Assembly: GCA_903872075.1 (NCBI GenBank) | Contig: CAIQJF010000046.1 | Location: forward strand, 25,754-89,753 | Source of the DNA: an uncultured Caulobacteraceae bacterium | GTDB lineage: Bacteria; Pseudomonadota; Alphaproteobacteria; Caulobacterales; Caulobacteraceae | DNA: 64,000 nucleotides | Reading direction: 5' to 3' | Part shown: positions 19,274 to 28,231 of the stretch, one piece after another | How the letters are laid out: every line of letters starts with the position of its first letter | Numbering within the stretch: the first letter of the stretch is position 1 | Position numbers and translations under genes: made by a program | The notes under the pieces: model-generated | What the model saw: the letters and a program-made list of their open reading frames with translations, nothing else | Databases searched by the model: none | Told to the model about the DNA's origin: nothing

Positions 19274-19399
19274 GGCGGTTTCCTTAACCCAGCGCCTTCA
19301 AGGTCGCGTTGTCGTGTTGGCGCCAGTCGCACAGCCTTGAGCGGGCGGCAAGTCGCCGCCCGTCTCCAACCCCGGAACCGGGACGTCAGCCCGAAGGTG

Positions 19400-19927
19400 T
19401 CAGCGGGTCATGAACGGGCTGTCGCCCGGCTTGAACAGCTCGTGGGCCCGCTTCCATTGGGCAAAGCTGGCCAGGATGTGGCTGGGATCGCCGTGCAGTT
19501 CGGTGAAGCCGCCGCTGACCGAACGTGTGTCGAAATAGCAGGCGTCGACCTGGTCGGCGTAGAGGCGGCAGGCGTCGACGAAACCGGCTTCCTGCATGCG
19601 GGCGTATTCGGCCTCGAAGTCGTGAACCAGCAGGCCCAGGTGGTGGTAGCCCTCTTCACCGGCCTTATACATGTCGCGGTAGATCGACGGCTTGTCGTCA
19701 TGCTGCTGGATGAACTGGATCATCATGTCGCCGAGATAGCCGAAGGCGTAGGAGACGTCCGCCTCGATGTTCTGGCCGCGGTAGTGGAACTTGTCGGTCT
19801 TGTGGTGGGGCACCATCAGGAACGGACCGGCGTAGTAGAGCTTGGCCCACTTCTCGATCGAGGCCTCCAGATCGTTCACATAGTAGGCGTATTGAAAGAT
19901 CGGGTACCGCGACATGAGGTGCGCCAT
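19400..19927 (-). CDS. Glyoxalase/VOC superfamily protein
   Basis: A 175-residue VOC (glyoxalase/bleomycin resistance/dioxygenase) protein. The beta-alpha-beta opening is PIFQYAYYVNDLEASIEKWA, and a His pair in EGYHHLGLLVHDFE begins the second module, with a C-terminal Glu in GFTELHGDP, consistent with a metal site of His and Glu ligands. I chose ATG 19927 because GGGAGAG lies 7 nt upstream; an ATG at 19948 would put that Shine-Dalgarno inside the gene. It sits among catabolic genes. The reaction is unknown. Confidence 0.72.
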   Translation of the reverse strand: MAHLMSRYPIFQYAYYVNDLEASIEKWAKLYYAGPFLMVPHHKTDKFHYRGQNIEADVSYAFGYLGDMMIQFIQQHDDKPSIYRDMYKAGEEGYHHLGLLVHDFEAEYARMQEAGFVDACRLYADQVDACYFDTRSVSGGFTELHGDPSHILASFAQWKRAHELFKPGDSPFMTR

Positions 19928-20099
19928 CTGGTTCTCTCCCTGAGACATTGCGATCCAGGCGAAACCGCCGGGTCGTGTTCTTGTTTTAGGTGCCGGTTTT
20001 CACGAGAGATCGCGCACACGCAGCCCCCCACCGACGCGACCAGTCTGCGTCGCCGCCGCGCGGACTGTCAATCCAATAACGCGATAGCGTTTTTAGAGT

Positions 20100-20579
20100 C
20101 TACCTGGCCTCGGCGGCGCCTTTCATGATCGCGAGCATGGCCGTGAATTGCGCCGTCCGCCGGGCGCGATCGGCCGCCTTGGCCTCGGCTGTCGCCAGGG
20201 GTTCAGCGTCATAGATCAGGGTGTAGAGCAGTTCGGAGCGGCCTTCGCCCGCCGGGCGCATCTCCACCGTGCCGTGGTAGTCGATCGGGGATTTCGGTTG
20301 GGCGTAGGTGTAGGAAAGCGGCGTGCGGGCCACCAGAACCTCGTCCACGCGGTCGGCGATGCGCCGCATGGCCCCGACCTCACCGTCCTTGCCCGAGGTG
20401 ATCACGCAGCCGACCTTCAGCCAGGCGCCGATATCGCAATAGCCGGAGATCCTGGCCCAGGCCGCCGCGGCCGGGCGGTCGATGGCGATCTTGAGCGGGA
20501 TGACCGCATAGTCAGCGGCCAGGGCCGGACCGGCGACAAGGGCGGCGGCGAGTGAGGCGGCGGCGAAGGTCGGGGTCAT
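20100..20579 (-). CDS. Exported SRPBCC/START-like protein
   Basis: A 159-residue protein with a clear signal peptide (MTPTFAAASLAAALVAGPALA, cleavage near 21). The mature part looks like the SRPBCC (Bet v 1/START) fold used to bind hydrophobic ligands: IDRPAAAAWARISGYCDIGAW is the typical N-terminal strand and helix with a Trp, and the body alternates strands. It lies 34 bp downstream of the MFS gene in the same direction. The ligand is unknown. Confidence 0.65.
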   Translation of the reverse strand: MTPTFAAASLAAALVAGPALAADYAVIPLKIAIDRPAAAAWARISGYCDIGAWLKVGCVITSGKDGEVGAMRRIADRVDEVLVARTPLSYTYAQPKSPIDYHGTVEMRPAGEGRSELLYTLIYDAEPLATAEAKAADRARRTAQFTAMLAIMKGAAEAR

Positions 20580-20613
20580 ACTTTGTCCTCTGACGTTAGA
20601 CGGCGAAGGGCGA

Positions 20614-21828
20614 TCAGGCGGCCAGGCGCGGCCGGCCGATGAGGCCGAGGGTGGAGCCTCCAGCGATGGCGGCGATGGGGAGCAGGCCGAGGAGGACGCC
20701 GGTGGCGCCCGATCCGGCGGCCAGCAGTGAGGCGGCGATCAGGGGCCCGACGATGGCGCCCAGGCGTCCCACCGCCACGGAGGCGCCGACGCCCGCGCCC
20801 CGAATGGCCACGCGGTAGTAGCCGGGGGCCAGGCCGTACAGGGGCAGGGGCGCGCTGCTGATGAAGAATCCGGCGGCGCAACCGGCCGCGGCCGTGCCGG
20901 CGAAATTGGGGCCGACGCCCGCCAGCACCAGCAGCGAGCCCGCCAGGCCGGCGTACCAGGCGGCGATGGTCAGGCGCGGCCGGAGCCCCTCGAGCAGACG
21001 GGCGAGAATCGTCACGCCGACCACGGCCCCGAGATTGAAGGCCACCGCCACCTGGCTGGCCTGCGGCTTCGGCATGCCCTTGTCACCGAGCAGGGTCGGC
21101 AGCCAGTTCAGCATCACATAGAGGCAGAGCAGGGAGCCGAACGAGGCGGCCCAGAGCAGGAGCGTGGAGACCGCGCGGCCCTCGCCGAAGAGGATCTTCA
21201 GGAACGGCTCGGCGGGCGCCGCCGGACCGGCCGCGTCCCGCCGCGCCGCGACGAAGGCTCGCGATTCAGGCAGCGCGACGGCGGTCACCGCGGCAAGAGC
21301 CAGGGGCGCGAGTCCGCCCAGATGGAAGATGTCGCGCCAGGGCAGGACGGCCGCCACCATGCCGGCGATGGCGCCGCCCAGCGGCATGCCGCAGGTGATC
21401 TGGGTGACGAGGCGGGTGCGCTGCTCGGGCGCGACCGCCTCGGCGGCCAGGGCGAGGAGATTGGGCAGGGCGCCGCCCAGGCCGAGTCCCGCCGCGAGCC
21501 GGACGGCCAGCAGTCCGCCGAAAGACGGGACGTAGGCCGTGATCAGCGAAAAGGCGCCGAATATCCCGAGGGACAGCACCAGGGTCGGTTTGCGCCCGAC
21601 CCTGTCGGCGAGGCGTCCAAGGACCACGGCGCCGATCAGCAGGCCGACGATACTGGCGCTGAACAGGGGGCCGAGCTGATCGCGACTGAGGCGCAGGGCT
21701 GGGGCCATGCGCGGCGCCGCCAGGCCCATGGACTGGATGTCGATCCCCTCGCACACCACCGCCAGGAAGCAGAGGATGAGGGTCAGGGTCGGACGCGGCG
21801 CGCCGGCGGGGCTTGCAGTGACGGTCAT
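20614..21828 (-). CDS. MFS transporter, aromatic acid:H+ symporter (AAHS)-like
   Basis: A 404-residue inner-membrane carrier with about 12 hydrophobic segments. The loop 2-3 motif GRLADRVGRKP and the RLAAGLGLGGALPNLLAL segment match the AAHS branch (PcaK, BenK relatives), which imports aromatic acids with protons. The start of helix 1 carries DGxDxQ-like residues (CEGIDIQSMGLA). It lies 14 bp downstream of the GPH-type transporter. The substrate assignment to aromatic acids is family-level only. Confidence 0.8.
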   Translation of the reverse strand: MTVTASPAGAPRPTLTLILCFLAVVCEGIDIQSMGLAAPRMAPALRLSRDQLGPLFSASIVGLLIGAVVLGRLADRVGRKPTLVLSLGIFGAFSLITAYVPSFGGLLAVRLAAGLGLGGALPNLLALAAEAVAPEQRTRLVTQITCGMPLGGAIAGMVAAVLPWRDIFHLGGLAPLALAAVTAVALPESRAFVAARRDAAGPAAPAEPFLKILFGEGRAVSTLLLWAASFGSLLCLYVMLNWLPTLLGDKGMPKPQASQVAVAFNLGAVVGVTILARLLEGLRPRLTIAAWYAGLAGSLLVLAGVGPNFAGTAAAGCAAGFFISSAPLPLYGLAPGYYRVAIRGAGVGASVAVGRLGAIVGPLIAASLLAAGSGATGVLLGLLPIAAIAGGSTLGLIGRPRLAA

Positions 21829-21842
21829 ACCGGGCGGCCGAG

Positions 21843-23327
21843 TTAGCTGCGGTGCGCCGCGGCCCGGCGTTCGTTGAGGATGGCGCGGACCTCCTCATGG
21901 TGGCGACGGCCGCGGGTGTAGAAGACCAGCACCATCACCGACATCGCCGTGATCACCGAGGCGCCGGGGCCGTGCAGCACGCCCAGCTTGAGGATCGTCT
22001 CGGGCGTGACGCCGATGTGGTGGGCGGCAAGACCTCCCACCGCATGGGGGAAATGGATGACGTCGAGGATCAGCCCGGCGATGAGCGCGCCGATGCCGCT
22101 GGAAGCCTTGGCGGAGAAGCTGATGCCGGCGAAATAGAGACCCTCGCGGCGGGCGCCGAACAGCTGTTCGTGCTCGTCGGCGGCGTCGGCCATCATCGAC
22201 TGAAAGCCGATCAGGGAGCAGCTGGCGCCGATGCCGGTGGAGATCCCCGCCGTCATCAGGGTGGCGACGGCGGCGCCGTCAGGGATCACGCCGAACACCT
22301 TGAGCAGGGCCGGGATCAGCTGACCGAAACCGATCAGGCTGATGCCGATCATGGCGATGGTGCGTTTCTCCAGGACACGCGTCAGGGTCGTGGCGATGAA
22401 CACCCCGACGAAATAGCCCACCGACACCACCAGGGTGATGACGAGGATCTGCTGGGGCTGGAGCTTCCAGAAATAGGTGTTGGCGTGCAGAGCCAAGGAG
22501 CCGGCCACGCCCAGGCCCACGAACAGCACCAGACAGGCGGTGAACAGCAGGCGGAAGGAGCGGTTCTTGAACACCTCCACGACCTCGGCCCACAGCTGAC
22601 CGGCGACCTGGCCCTCGGGGGCGCTGTGCAGCCGGTGGCGGGCGCCCAGGGTGCCGAAGGTGGAAAGGGCCGCGCCGGCCAGCACCAGGGCGCCGCAGGT
22701 CCAGGCGTAGGGGGCGTAGGCGGCGCGGTTCAGCTGGCCGTTGTGGCCCTTGAGAAAGACGCCATAGGCCAGGAACGCGGCGGCGACACTGGCCACGACG
22801 GTGAACAGCACCCGGGCCCCGACGATGGTCGAGCGCTCGGCGTAGTCATCGGAAAGCTCGGCGCCCAGGGCGATATAGGGCACCTGGAAGAAGCTGAGGC
22901 CGATGCGTACGACCAGCAGCATGGCCAGGACATAGGCGAACAGGCCAGCGCCGGTCATGCCCACCGGAATTGAGAACAGCAGGGCGAACCCGACGGCAAT
23001 GGGGATCGCCGCGGCCAGCATGTAGGGGTGGCGGCGGCCGTGGCGCGAGCGGCTGTTGTCGGACAGCGAGCCCACGAGGGGATCGACGAAGGAGTCGACG
23101 ACCAGGGCGACGCCGAGCGCGAGGCCGGCGGAGGCGCCAGAGAGACCGCAAATGACGGTGAGATAGAATAGCAGAAGCGTGCCGAGACCCAGGCCCAGGG
23201 TGTCCTGCACCAGCATGCCGGAGCCATAGGCCGCCAGCAGCGGCAGGCGCAGGCGCTCGCCTCGCGCGGTGTGGTTGGCGGCATGCGGCCCGATGGGCGC
23301 GAGAACTTCTTCAGCCAGATTCGACAT
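21843..23327 (-). CDS. MFS transporter, glycoside-pentoside-hexuronide (GPH/MelB) family
   Basis: A 494-residue carrier with about 12 membrane segments. Signature residues FVDPLVGSLSDNSRSRHGRR (helix 2 and loop 2-3 of MelB-type symporters) and FFQVPYIALGAELSDDY are clear. Family members import sugars or related solutes with cations, but many Caulobacterales and sphingomonad members have other substrates. A perfect palindrome CCTATGCATAGG lies 33-44 bp upstream of the start. Confidence 0.82.
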   Translation of the reverse strand: MSNLAEEVLAPIGPHAANHTARGERLRLPLLAAYGSGMLVQDTLGLGLGTLLLFYLTVICGLSGASAGLALGVALVVDSFVDPLVGSLSDNSRSRHGRRHPYMLAAAIPIAVGFALLFSIPVGMTGAGLFAYVLAMLLVVRIGLSFFQVPYIALGAELSDDYAERSTIVGARVLFTVVASVAAAFLAYGVFLKGHNGQLNRAAYAPYAWTCGALVLAGAALSTFGTLGARHRLHSAPEGQVAGQLWAEVVEVFKNRSFRLLFTACLVLFVGLGVAGSLALHANTYFWKLQPQQILVITLVVSVGYFVGVFIATTLTRVLEKRTIAMIGISLIGFGQLIPALLKVFGVIPDGAAVATLMTAGISTGIGASCSLIGFQSMMADAADEHEQLFGARREGLYFAGISFSAKASSGIGALIAGLILDVIHFPHAVGGLAAHHIGVTPETILKLGVLHGPGASVITAMSVMVLVFYTRGRRHHEEVRAILNERRAAAHRS

Positions 23328-23359
23328 CTTCGGTCGGCCGAAGCCGCCTCCCCATTTCT

Positions 23360-23371
23360 CCTATGCATAGG
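23360..23371. promoter_or_regulatory. 12-bp palindrome upstream of the GPH transporter
   Basis: CCTATGCATAGG is perfectly self-complementary and lies 33-44 bp upstream of the transporter start codon, where an operator would fit. No regulator gene is adjacent. Confidence 0.3.
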
Positions 23372-23432
23372 GGCGCGCGGGACGACGCGCCAGGGGGCTG
23401 TAGATTAAGGAAATGAGAGGTGGGATGGGCGG

Positions 23433-24602
23433 CTAGAACGCCCGGCGCAGGATCGCAAGGACATCGTCGGCGGTGGCGATCGGTCGGGGGTTGGTGCGGC
23501 CCCAGACGTCTTCCAGGGTAAGGCGGGCGACGAGGTCGAACTGCTCCTCGCGCACGCCAACGTCGCGCAGACGCCGGGGCATCCCTAGCCCTCGGATGAA
23601 GGTGTCGAGCGCCTCGGCGGCGGGGACGCCCGGCCGGCCAAGGGCCTCGCTGATCGCGCCCTGCCGGCTGGTGTCGATCTCGGCGTTCCAGGCCAGGACA
23701 TAGGGCGACATCACGCAGGAGGTGTAGCCGTGCGGCACATCGCAGGCGCCGCCCAGGACGTGGCCAATGGCGTGGCTTGCGCCCATGGGAACGCCGCCGA
23801 CCACGGCGATCATCGATTGCCAGGCCCCGATCTGGCATTTCAGCCGTCCCTCCAGGTCGGCCGGATCGGCTTTGGACTTTGGCAGGCCCTCGGCCAGGAG
23901 CCGCAGGGCGCTCGCGGCAACGCCGTCGCAGAACGGGTTGGAGCGCTTCGAGGCCAGAGTCTCGACGGCGTGGTCCACCGATCGGACGCCGGTGGAGAGC
24001 CACAACCATTCCGGCGTGTGGACGGTCAGGGCCGGGTCGAGGATCACCGCCACCGGCGCCATGAGACGGTGCTGATAGCCCTGCTTCTGCAAGGTCGCCT
24101 CGTCGGTGACGCCGGAGAGGGCGTTGAACTCACCGCCTGAGAGGGTGGTGGGGATGCAGATCACGCGGATGTCCGGGGGGGCAAACACCGGCTGCACGGT
24201 CCGGCCGGCTTCGGTCACATAGGTCCGCAGCGGTTCGAAGCCGGCGAGATCGGTGACGTTGTGGCGCAGCAGCAGGGCGATGACCTTGCCGGCATCGGTG
24301 ACCGAGCCGCCGCCGACAGTGACGATCAGGTCCGCCTCGGCCTCGCGCGCGGCGGCGCAGGCGGCCAGGACGTCCTTGCGCGGGCTGTGGGCGGCGATGC
24401 CCGACCACGTGGCCGCGAAGCGATCGCCCAGGGCGGTCTCGATCTTCGTGATCTCGTCGGTCTCGTGGCGCAGGTGGCCGCCGGCCAGCAGGAAGACCCG
24501 TTTCGCGCCCAGACGTTCGGCCTCGGCCAGCAGGGCCTTGCCGGCCGGAACGCCCATGTGGACGCGCTCGACCGCGCCCCAATGCATGACCGATGAACTC
24601 AT
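23433..24602 (-). CDS. Iron-containing alcohol dehydrogenase / maleylacetate reductase-like
   Basis: A 389-residue Fe-dependent dehydrogenase. NAD-binding GGGSVTDAGKVIALLL lies near 96-111, and LSGGEFNALSGVTDE near 155-169. Metal-ligand histidines are in RSVDHAVETLASKRSNP, GASHAIGHVLGGACDVPHG, the usual order for the family. The TLSGGEFN variant resembles maleylacetate reductases, enzymes of aromatic ring cleavage, as much as general Fe-ADHs. It is followed by the GPH transporter with about 105 bp between. Confidence 0.82.
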   Translation of the reverse strand: MSSSVMHWGAVERVHMGVPAGKALLAEAERLGAKRVFLLAGGHLRHETDEITKIETALGDRFAATWSGIAAHSPRKDVLAACAAAREAEADLIVTVGGGSVTDAGKVIALLLRHNVTDLAGFEPLRTYVTEAGRTVQPVFAPPDIRVICIPTTLSGGEFNALSGVTDEATLQKQGYQHRLMAPVAVILDPALTVHTPEWLWLSTGVRSVDHAVETLASKRSNPFCDGVAASALRLLAEGLPKSKADPADLEGRLKCQIGAWQSMIAVVGGVPMGASHAIGHVLGGACDVPHGYTSCVMSPYVLAWNAEIDTSRQGAISEALGRPGVPAAEALDTFIRGLGMPRRLRDVGVREEQFDLVARLTLEDVWGRTNPRPIATADDVLAILRRAF

Positions 24603-24628
24603 GACCGCCTCCCGTGCAGCGTCCGCAG

Positions 24629-25237
24629 CTATTTCACCGCCGCCACGACACCGCTGTCGACCAGTTTGGCATAGGCGTCGATCGTGCGGTCGAAATAGTA
24701 GATCACGGGGGCCTCGTAGGTGATCATGTAGAGCTTGCCGCCGACCACCGCGGCGTTGGCGACACCCTTGCGCGCCACCTCGTCCTTGGAGGTGAAGCTG
24801 TAGGTAAAGCGGACGCCACTCGCCCCAAGGAACTTCGCGGGTTCGACCTTGTCGACGGTGAAGATCGTCGTGTCGTTGGCGATCCGGTAGCTCTCCTCGA
24901 ACATCTGTACGATGTCAGGGGGCAACATGGTGGCGCTGAACGGCGGCAGCGGCTTGTCCTTGGCGTTGCGCGCCTTGAACAGCGTCTCGCCTCCGGCAAT
25001 TCCGCCGTAGAATGTGACGTCGTTCAGGGTGAGGCCGTCCAGGGTCCAGCTCTCGGCGTTCCGGCCCAGGCGCGGGCCCAGATGGTTCCAGTTTTCCGAC
25101 GGCGTTACGGTCAGGCCCGAGCGGGCCACGGTCACCGGCGTTCCGGCCGCGATGAGCTTGTACTGACCCGCCAGGGCGGGCGCGCCGCCGATCAGGAGGC
25201 CGGCCGCGGCGGCCATACCCAGGATTGCCGTTTTCAT
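24629..25237 (-). CDS. Exported protein of unknown function
   Basis: A 202-residue protein with a signal peptide (MKTAILGMAAAAGLLIGGAPALAG, cleavage near 24). The mature part (GQYKLIAAGTPVTVARSGLT, and TPSENWNHLGPRLG) looks beta-rich and resembles uncharacterised periplasmic proteins. It is the last gene of a three-gene operon; its ATG overlaps the stop of the M48 protease gene (25234-25237). A role in envelope maintenance is inferred from the partner only. Confidence 0.65.
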   Translation of the reverse strand: MKTAILGMAAAAGLLIGGAPALAGQYKLIAAGTPVTVARSGLTVTPSENWNHLGPRLGRNAESWTLDGLTLNDVTFYGGIAGGETLFKARNAKDKPLPPFSATMLPPDIVQMFEESYRIANDTTIFTVDKVEPAKFLGASGVRFTYSFTSKDEVARKGVANAAVVGGKLYMITYEAPVIYYFDRTIDAYAKLVDSGVVAAVK

Positions 25238-26382
25238 GAGGGGTCCCCCGCCAACATCGCCATCATCGCCTTGTCGGTCGCGTCAGGCTTCTTCTGAAGA
25301 TAGGTCTTGATGGCGCTCTGGCCTTCGTCGCGCTTGCCCTGGCGCAGCAGGGCGAGGCCGAGTCCGCGCCAGGCCTCGGGCGGCGCCTTCTCGCTGTCGA
25401 CGGCCTGGCGGTAGAACCCGGCGGCCTTGACGAGATCTTCGGGCTGGCCTCGTGCGCGGTAGAGCTCGCCGCGCGCGAACAGCAGCGCCGGTGTCCAGCC
25501 GGCGCTGGCCAGCTGTCCGAGCAGGAATTCGCCGCCGCCGAAGTCGTTCAGCTTGATCTGGTCGTCGAAGAACTGTGGCCACCAGGGCGAGAGGGCTTTG
25601 CGATAGGCCTCTTCGTTGGTGACGGCGTTGGGAACGGTGATGGCGGTGGCCTGGGCGCGCATGTCGCGCATTCGCTCGAGGTTGTTTGGGTGGGTCGCGA
25701 ACAGGCCGCCGTTCTGATAGCGCGGCTTGACGTTGCGCGCCGCGGCGGTGGCTTCCTGCTCCTGGCGCACCTGTTCCCAGATCATCGGCGCGGCGGCGGG
25801 GTCGTAGCCCGCCTTGGCGATCAGGGCGACGCCGCCGGCGTCCGCCTCGCGCTCGTTGTCGCGGGAATATTCGAAACTCTGGGTCAGGATCGCCAGGCCG
25901 ACCAGGGCCCCGCCGATGCCGCCGACCATCAGGAAGCTGGCGGCCCCCGTGTTCTGCTTGATGTCGCGGAACAGCTTCAGGGCATGGCGGTTCTGATAGT
26001 GGGTGTATTCGTGGCCGAGAACGGCGGCGAGCTGGGCCTCGTTGCGCACGCGCAGAAGCAGGCCGCTCCAGACCTGGATCATGCCGTTGGGCGCCATGCT
26101 GGCGTTAAAATAGGGCACGCGAACAATGTAGATGCGCGCGTCCTTGCAGGCCGCCTCGCCGACGGTCCGGCAGAACACGCCGTTCACATAGGCGTTCAGC
26201 GCCGGGTCGCGGATCACGAAGCTGGAGGTCTTGATCTGACGCTCCTGCTCGTCGACCTGCATCCAGAGGCCGCGCTCGTCCTTGTCCTGAGGCTTGTAGC
26301 CGGGACCAGATTCCTGAGCGGGTGCGGGCGCCGCGCCGATCAGCAGGGACGTGGCGAGAAGACGGCCGAGCAGCCGCCTCAC
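25234..26382 (-). CDS. M48-family metalloprotease with C-terminal repeat region
   Basis: A 382-residue periplasmic zinc protease of the Ste24/BepA-like M48 family. Signal peptide MRRLLGRLLATSLLIGAAPAPAQ (about 22). The zinc motif HEYTH is at about 124-128 in AAVLGHEYTHYQNRHALKL, and the third ligand is in DNEREADAGG (about 176-185). The C-terminal part (about 285-375) has helical TPR-like repeats, as in BepA proteins that act on outer-membrane assembly. It overlaps both neighbours by 4 bp (26379-26382 and 25234-25237), so the three are co-translated. Confidence 0.85.
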   Translation of the reverse strand: MRRLLGRLLATSLLIGAAPAPAQESGPGYKPQDKDERGLWMQVDEQERQIKTSSFVIRDPALNAYVNGVFCRTVGEAACKDARIYIVRVPYFNASMAPNGMIQVWSGLLLRVRNEAQLAAVLGHEYTHYQNRHALKLFRDIKQNTGAASFLMVGGIGGALVGLAILTQSFEYSRDNEREADAGGVALIAKAGYDPAAAPMIWEQVRQEQEATAAARNVKPRYQNGGLFATHPNNLERMRDMRAQATAITVPNAVTNEEAYRKALSPWWPQFFDDQIKLNDFGGGEFLLGQLASAGWTPALLFARGELYRARGQPEDLVKAAGFYRQAVDSEKAPPEAWRGLGLALLRQGKRDEGQSAIKTYLQKKPDATDKAMMAMLAGDPS

Positions 26383-27116
26383 TTGCCGGCGGCGCCCTGT
26401 CCGCGACCCGGCATGGTGGACAGCAGCTTGTCGACCAGATGCTGCGCGCCTTCGGGCTTTCGGATGTCGCCGTCGGCGCTGGGCTGGAAGTTGAACCAGA
26501 CCACGTCGCCCGATTTCAGATCCACAAGCGAGGCGTAGTAGAAGTGAAGGCCGCCCGGGATCACCATGCAGAAGCCCACGCCGCAGCCGAGCAGGCCGGC
26601 CACCTGAAGCGCCTTGCGCCCCGACGAGCTGAACGAGTCGTGGGTGTAGACGAACAGAGCGTAGTCCCCGCCGCCGATCTCGCCCAGCCGCGCCGCGCCC
26701 GGACCCAGGGTCCAGTCGAACCTGTCGTTCTTTGTGGGCAGTTTCGCCCCGGGCGTGAATTTGTGCAGGAACACCGCCGCCGAAACGGCGTGGAACAGCT
26801 TCTGGTAGTCGTCGACTGTCTTGGCGTCGTCGCCCGTCTGGTCGGCGAGGGCGACGACGGTGTTGCCCTGCGCCTTCTGGTTCTGGAGGACCGCGTCGGC
26901 CAGGTTGGCCCGCGCCGCGGCGGTCCAGTCGGCGTTGGCCTCCTCGACGCCGCCGGCGTCCAGCGAACCGACGCTGACGTCGGGGCGAAGGCTGATGATC
27001 TTCACCGGCCGGTCCTTGGGAAGTTCATAGCCCTTGGCGACTTGGGTGCGCGCCATGGCGGACGCCGACAGACAGACGCACGCCATCGCGGCGAGCGCGG
27101 CAAGTTTTCTGGACAT
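26379..27116 (-). CDS. Exported protein of unknown function, first gene of the M48 operon
   Basis: A 245-residue protein with a signal peptide (MSRKLAALAAMACVCLSASAMA, cleavage near 22). The mature protein shows YELPKDRPVKIISLRPDVSVG and later GGGDYALFVYTHDSFSSSG, then a hydrophobic stretch (LQVAGLLGCGVGFCMVIPGG) that may be a membrane or beta segment, and LVDLKSGDVVWFNF. I do not recognise a named family. Its stop overlaps the M48 start by 4 bp. Confidence 0.65.
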   Translation of the reverse strand: MSRKLAALAAMACVCLSASAMARTQVAKGYELPKDRPVKIISLRPDVSVGSLDAGGVEEANADWTAAARANLADAVLQNQKAQGNTVVALADQTGDDAKTVDDYQKLFHAVSAAVFLHKFTPGAKLPTKNDRFDWTLGPGAARLGEIGGGDYALFVYTHDSFSSSGRKALQVAGLLGCGVGFCMVIPGGLHFYYASLVDLKSGDVVWFNFQPSADGDIRKPEGAQHLVDKLLSTMPGRGQGAAGK

Positions 27117-27194
27117 GTTCCCCCCGATCCCTTTGCGGAGAGCCTATAGAGCCAGATTCCGCGCGGCAAGCCGCACGGCCCGCCCGTCCACAGC

Positions 27195-28085
27195 TCAGGC
27201 GAAGGGGTCGGTGCCGGCCCGCATGAGCGGTGCGATGCGGGAGGGTTCGGGGCCCTGGGGATCGTCGTAGGGATAGAGCGGCTTGCCAATGACGCGATCG
27301 AGCTCGGGAAATTTCTGCAGCAGCTGCGGCGAGATCTTGCCGCGATAGTTGATCATCGTGCGCATGTAGGGCCGAAAATAGTTCTGCACGAGCGTGACCC
27401 GCAGGCCGGGCTTCGTGCGCGGGACGGAGCCATGCCAGGTGGCTCCGTTCCAGATGGCCAAGGAGCCGGCCTTGCCGATCAGCGGAAACGTCTTGAAGCC
27501 GGTGGCGGCGAGGTTGGCTTCGTGCGGCAGGGTGGCGCGGCCGTATCTGTGGCTGCCGGGAATGAAAACGGTGGAGCCGTCCTCGGCGCTCTCATAGTCG
27601 GTGCAGATCCATGAGGCGTTGCACATGTGGGCGATGGTCCCGGCGCCGGGCGGGATGCCGTGGGAGTCGCTGTGCAGGCCCAGCGGCGGGCCGCCCTCGC
27701 CCTTGATGATCCAGGTCTGGCCGCCGAAGATGGCGCTCTGACCGCACAGCCAGCGCACCAGGGTCAGCACCACCGGGTTGATCGCCGCCTCGACGAACAC
27801 CTCGTCTTCCTCGATCAGATCCCAGCCATTGCCGGTGCGCGGTGCGACAGAGGCCGGGGCGGTCGCCGGATCCCCGACGGTCACGCCGCTGCGCTTCTCA
27901 TAGGCCCGGACGATCGCGCCGCGCAGGCGGTGGATGAAACCGTCACTGGACCGCATGGTTTCCGGCGGCACGACGGTCATGCCGTAGGCTTCCAGCTCGA
28001 TGACATGCTTCATCAGGCCAAAGGCCTCAATGTCCTTGATCAGCGGATCGACGTGGGGCGAGGTCCCGTAGTCGGCGATGTCCAT
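27195..28085 (-). CDS. Phytanoyl-CoA dioxygenase (PhyH) family protein
   Basis: A 296-residue Fe(II)/2-oxoglutarate-type oxygenase. The metal-binding HxD is in PLGLHSDSHGIPPG, and the distal histidine is likely in ATWHGSVPRTKPG, with the downstream Arg that would bind 2-oxoglutarate in LRVTL. The start at ATG 28085 is chosen because the upstream in-frame region is rich in Arg and Pro and unlike the family; GGGAGCG lies about 6 nt before it. It is divergent from a class II aldolase gene. The substrate is unknown; lipid or acyl-chain hydroxylation is the family theme. Confidence 0.78.
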   Translation of the reverse strand: MDIADYGTSPHVDPLIKDIEAFGLMKHVIELEAYGMTVVPPETMRSSDGFIHRLRGAIVRAYEKRSGVTVGDPATAPASVAPRTGNGWDLIEEDEVFVEAAINPVVLTLVRWLCGQSAIFGGQTWIIKGEGGPPLGLHSDSHGIPPGAGTIAHMCNASWICTDYESAEDGSTVFIPGSHRYGRATLPHEANLAATGFKTFPLIGKAGSLAIWNGATWHGSVPRTKPGLRVTLVQNYFRPYMRTMINYRGKISPQLLQKFPELDRVIGKPLYPYDDPQGPEPSRIAPLMRAGTDPFA

Positions 28086-28231
28086 GGCGCGCGCGCTCCC
28101 GGTGTGTTTTTCCGCATGTTTGGCGCGGCCTTTGACGCCTGTCACGCGCCTTGCGCGCCACATGCTTCTCAAGGGCGGCGGATTACCCCATGAACGGGCG
28201 GGGCCGGGTGGGCGGGCAGAGGCGCAGGCAG

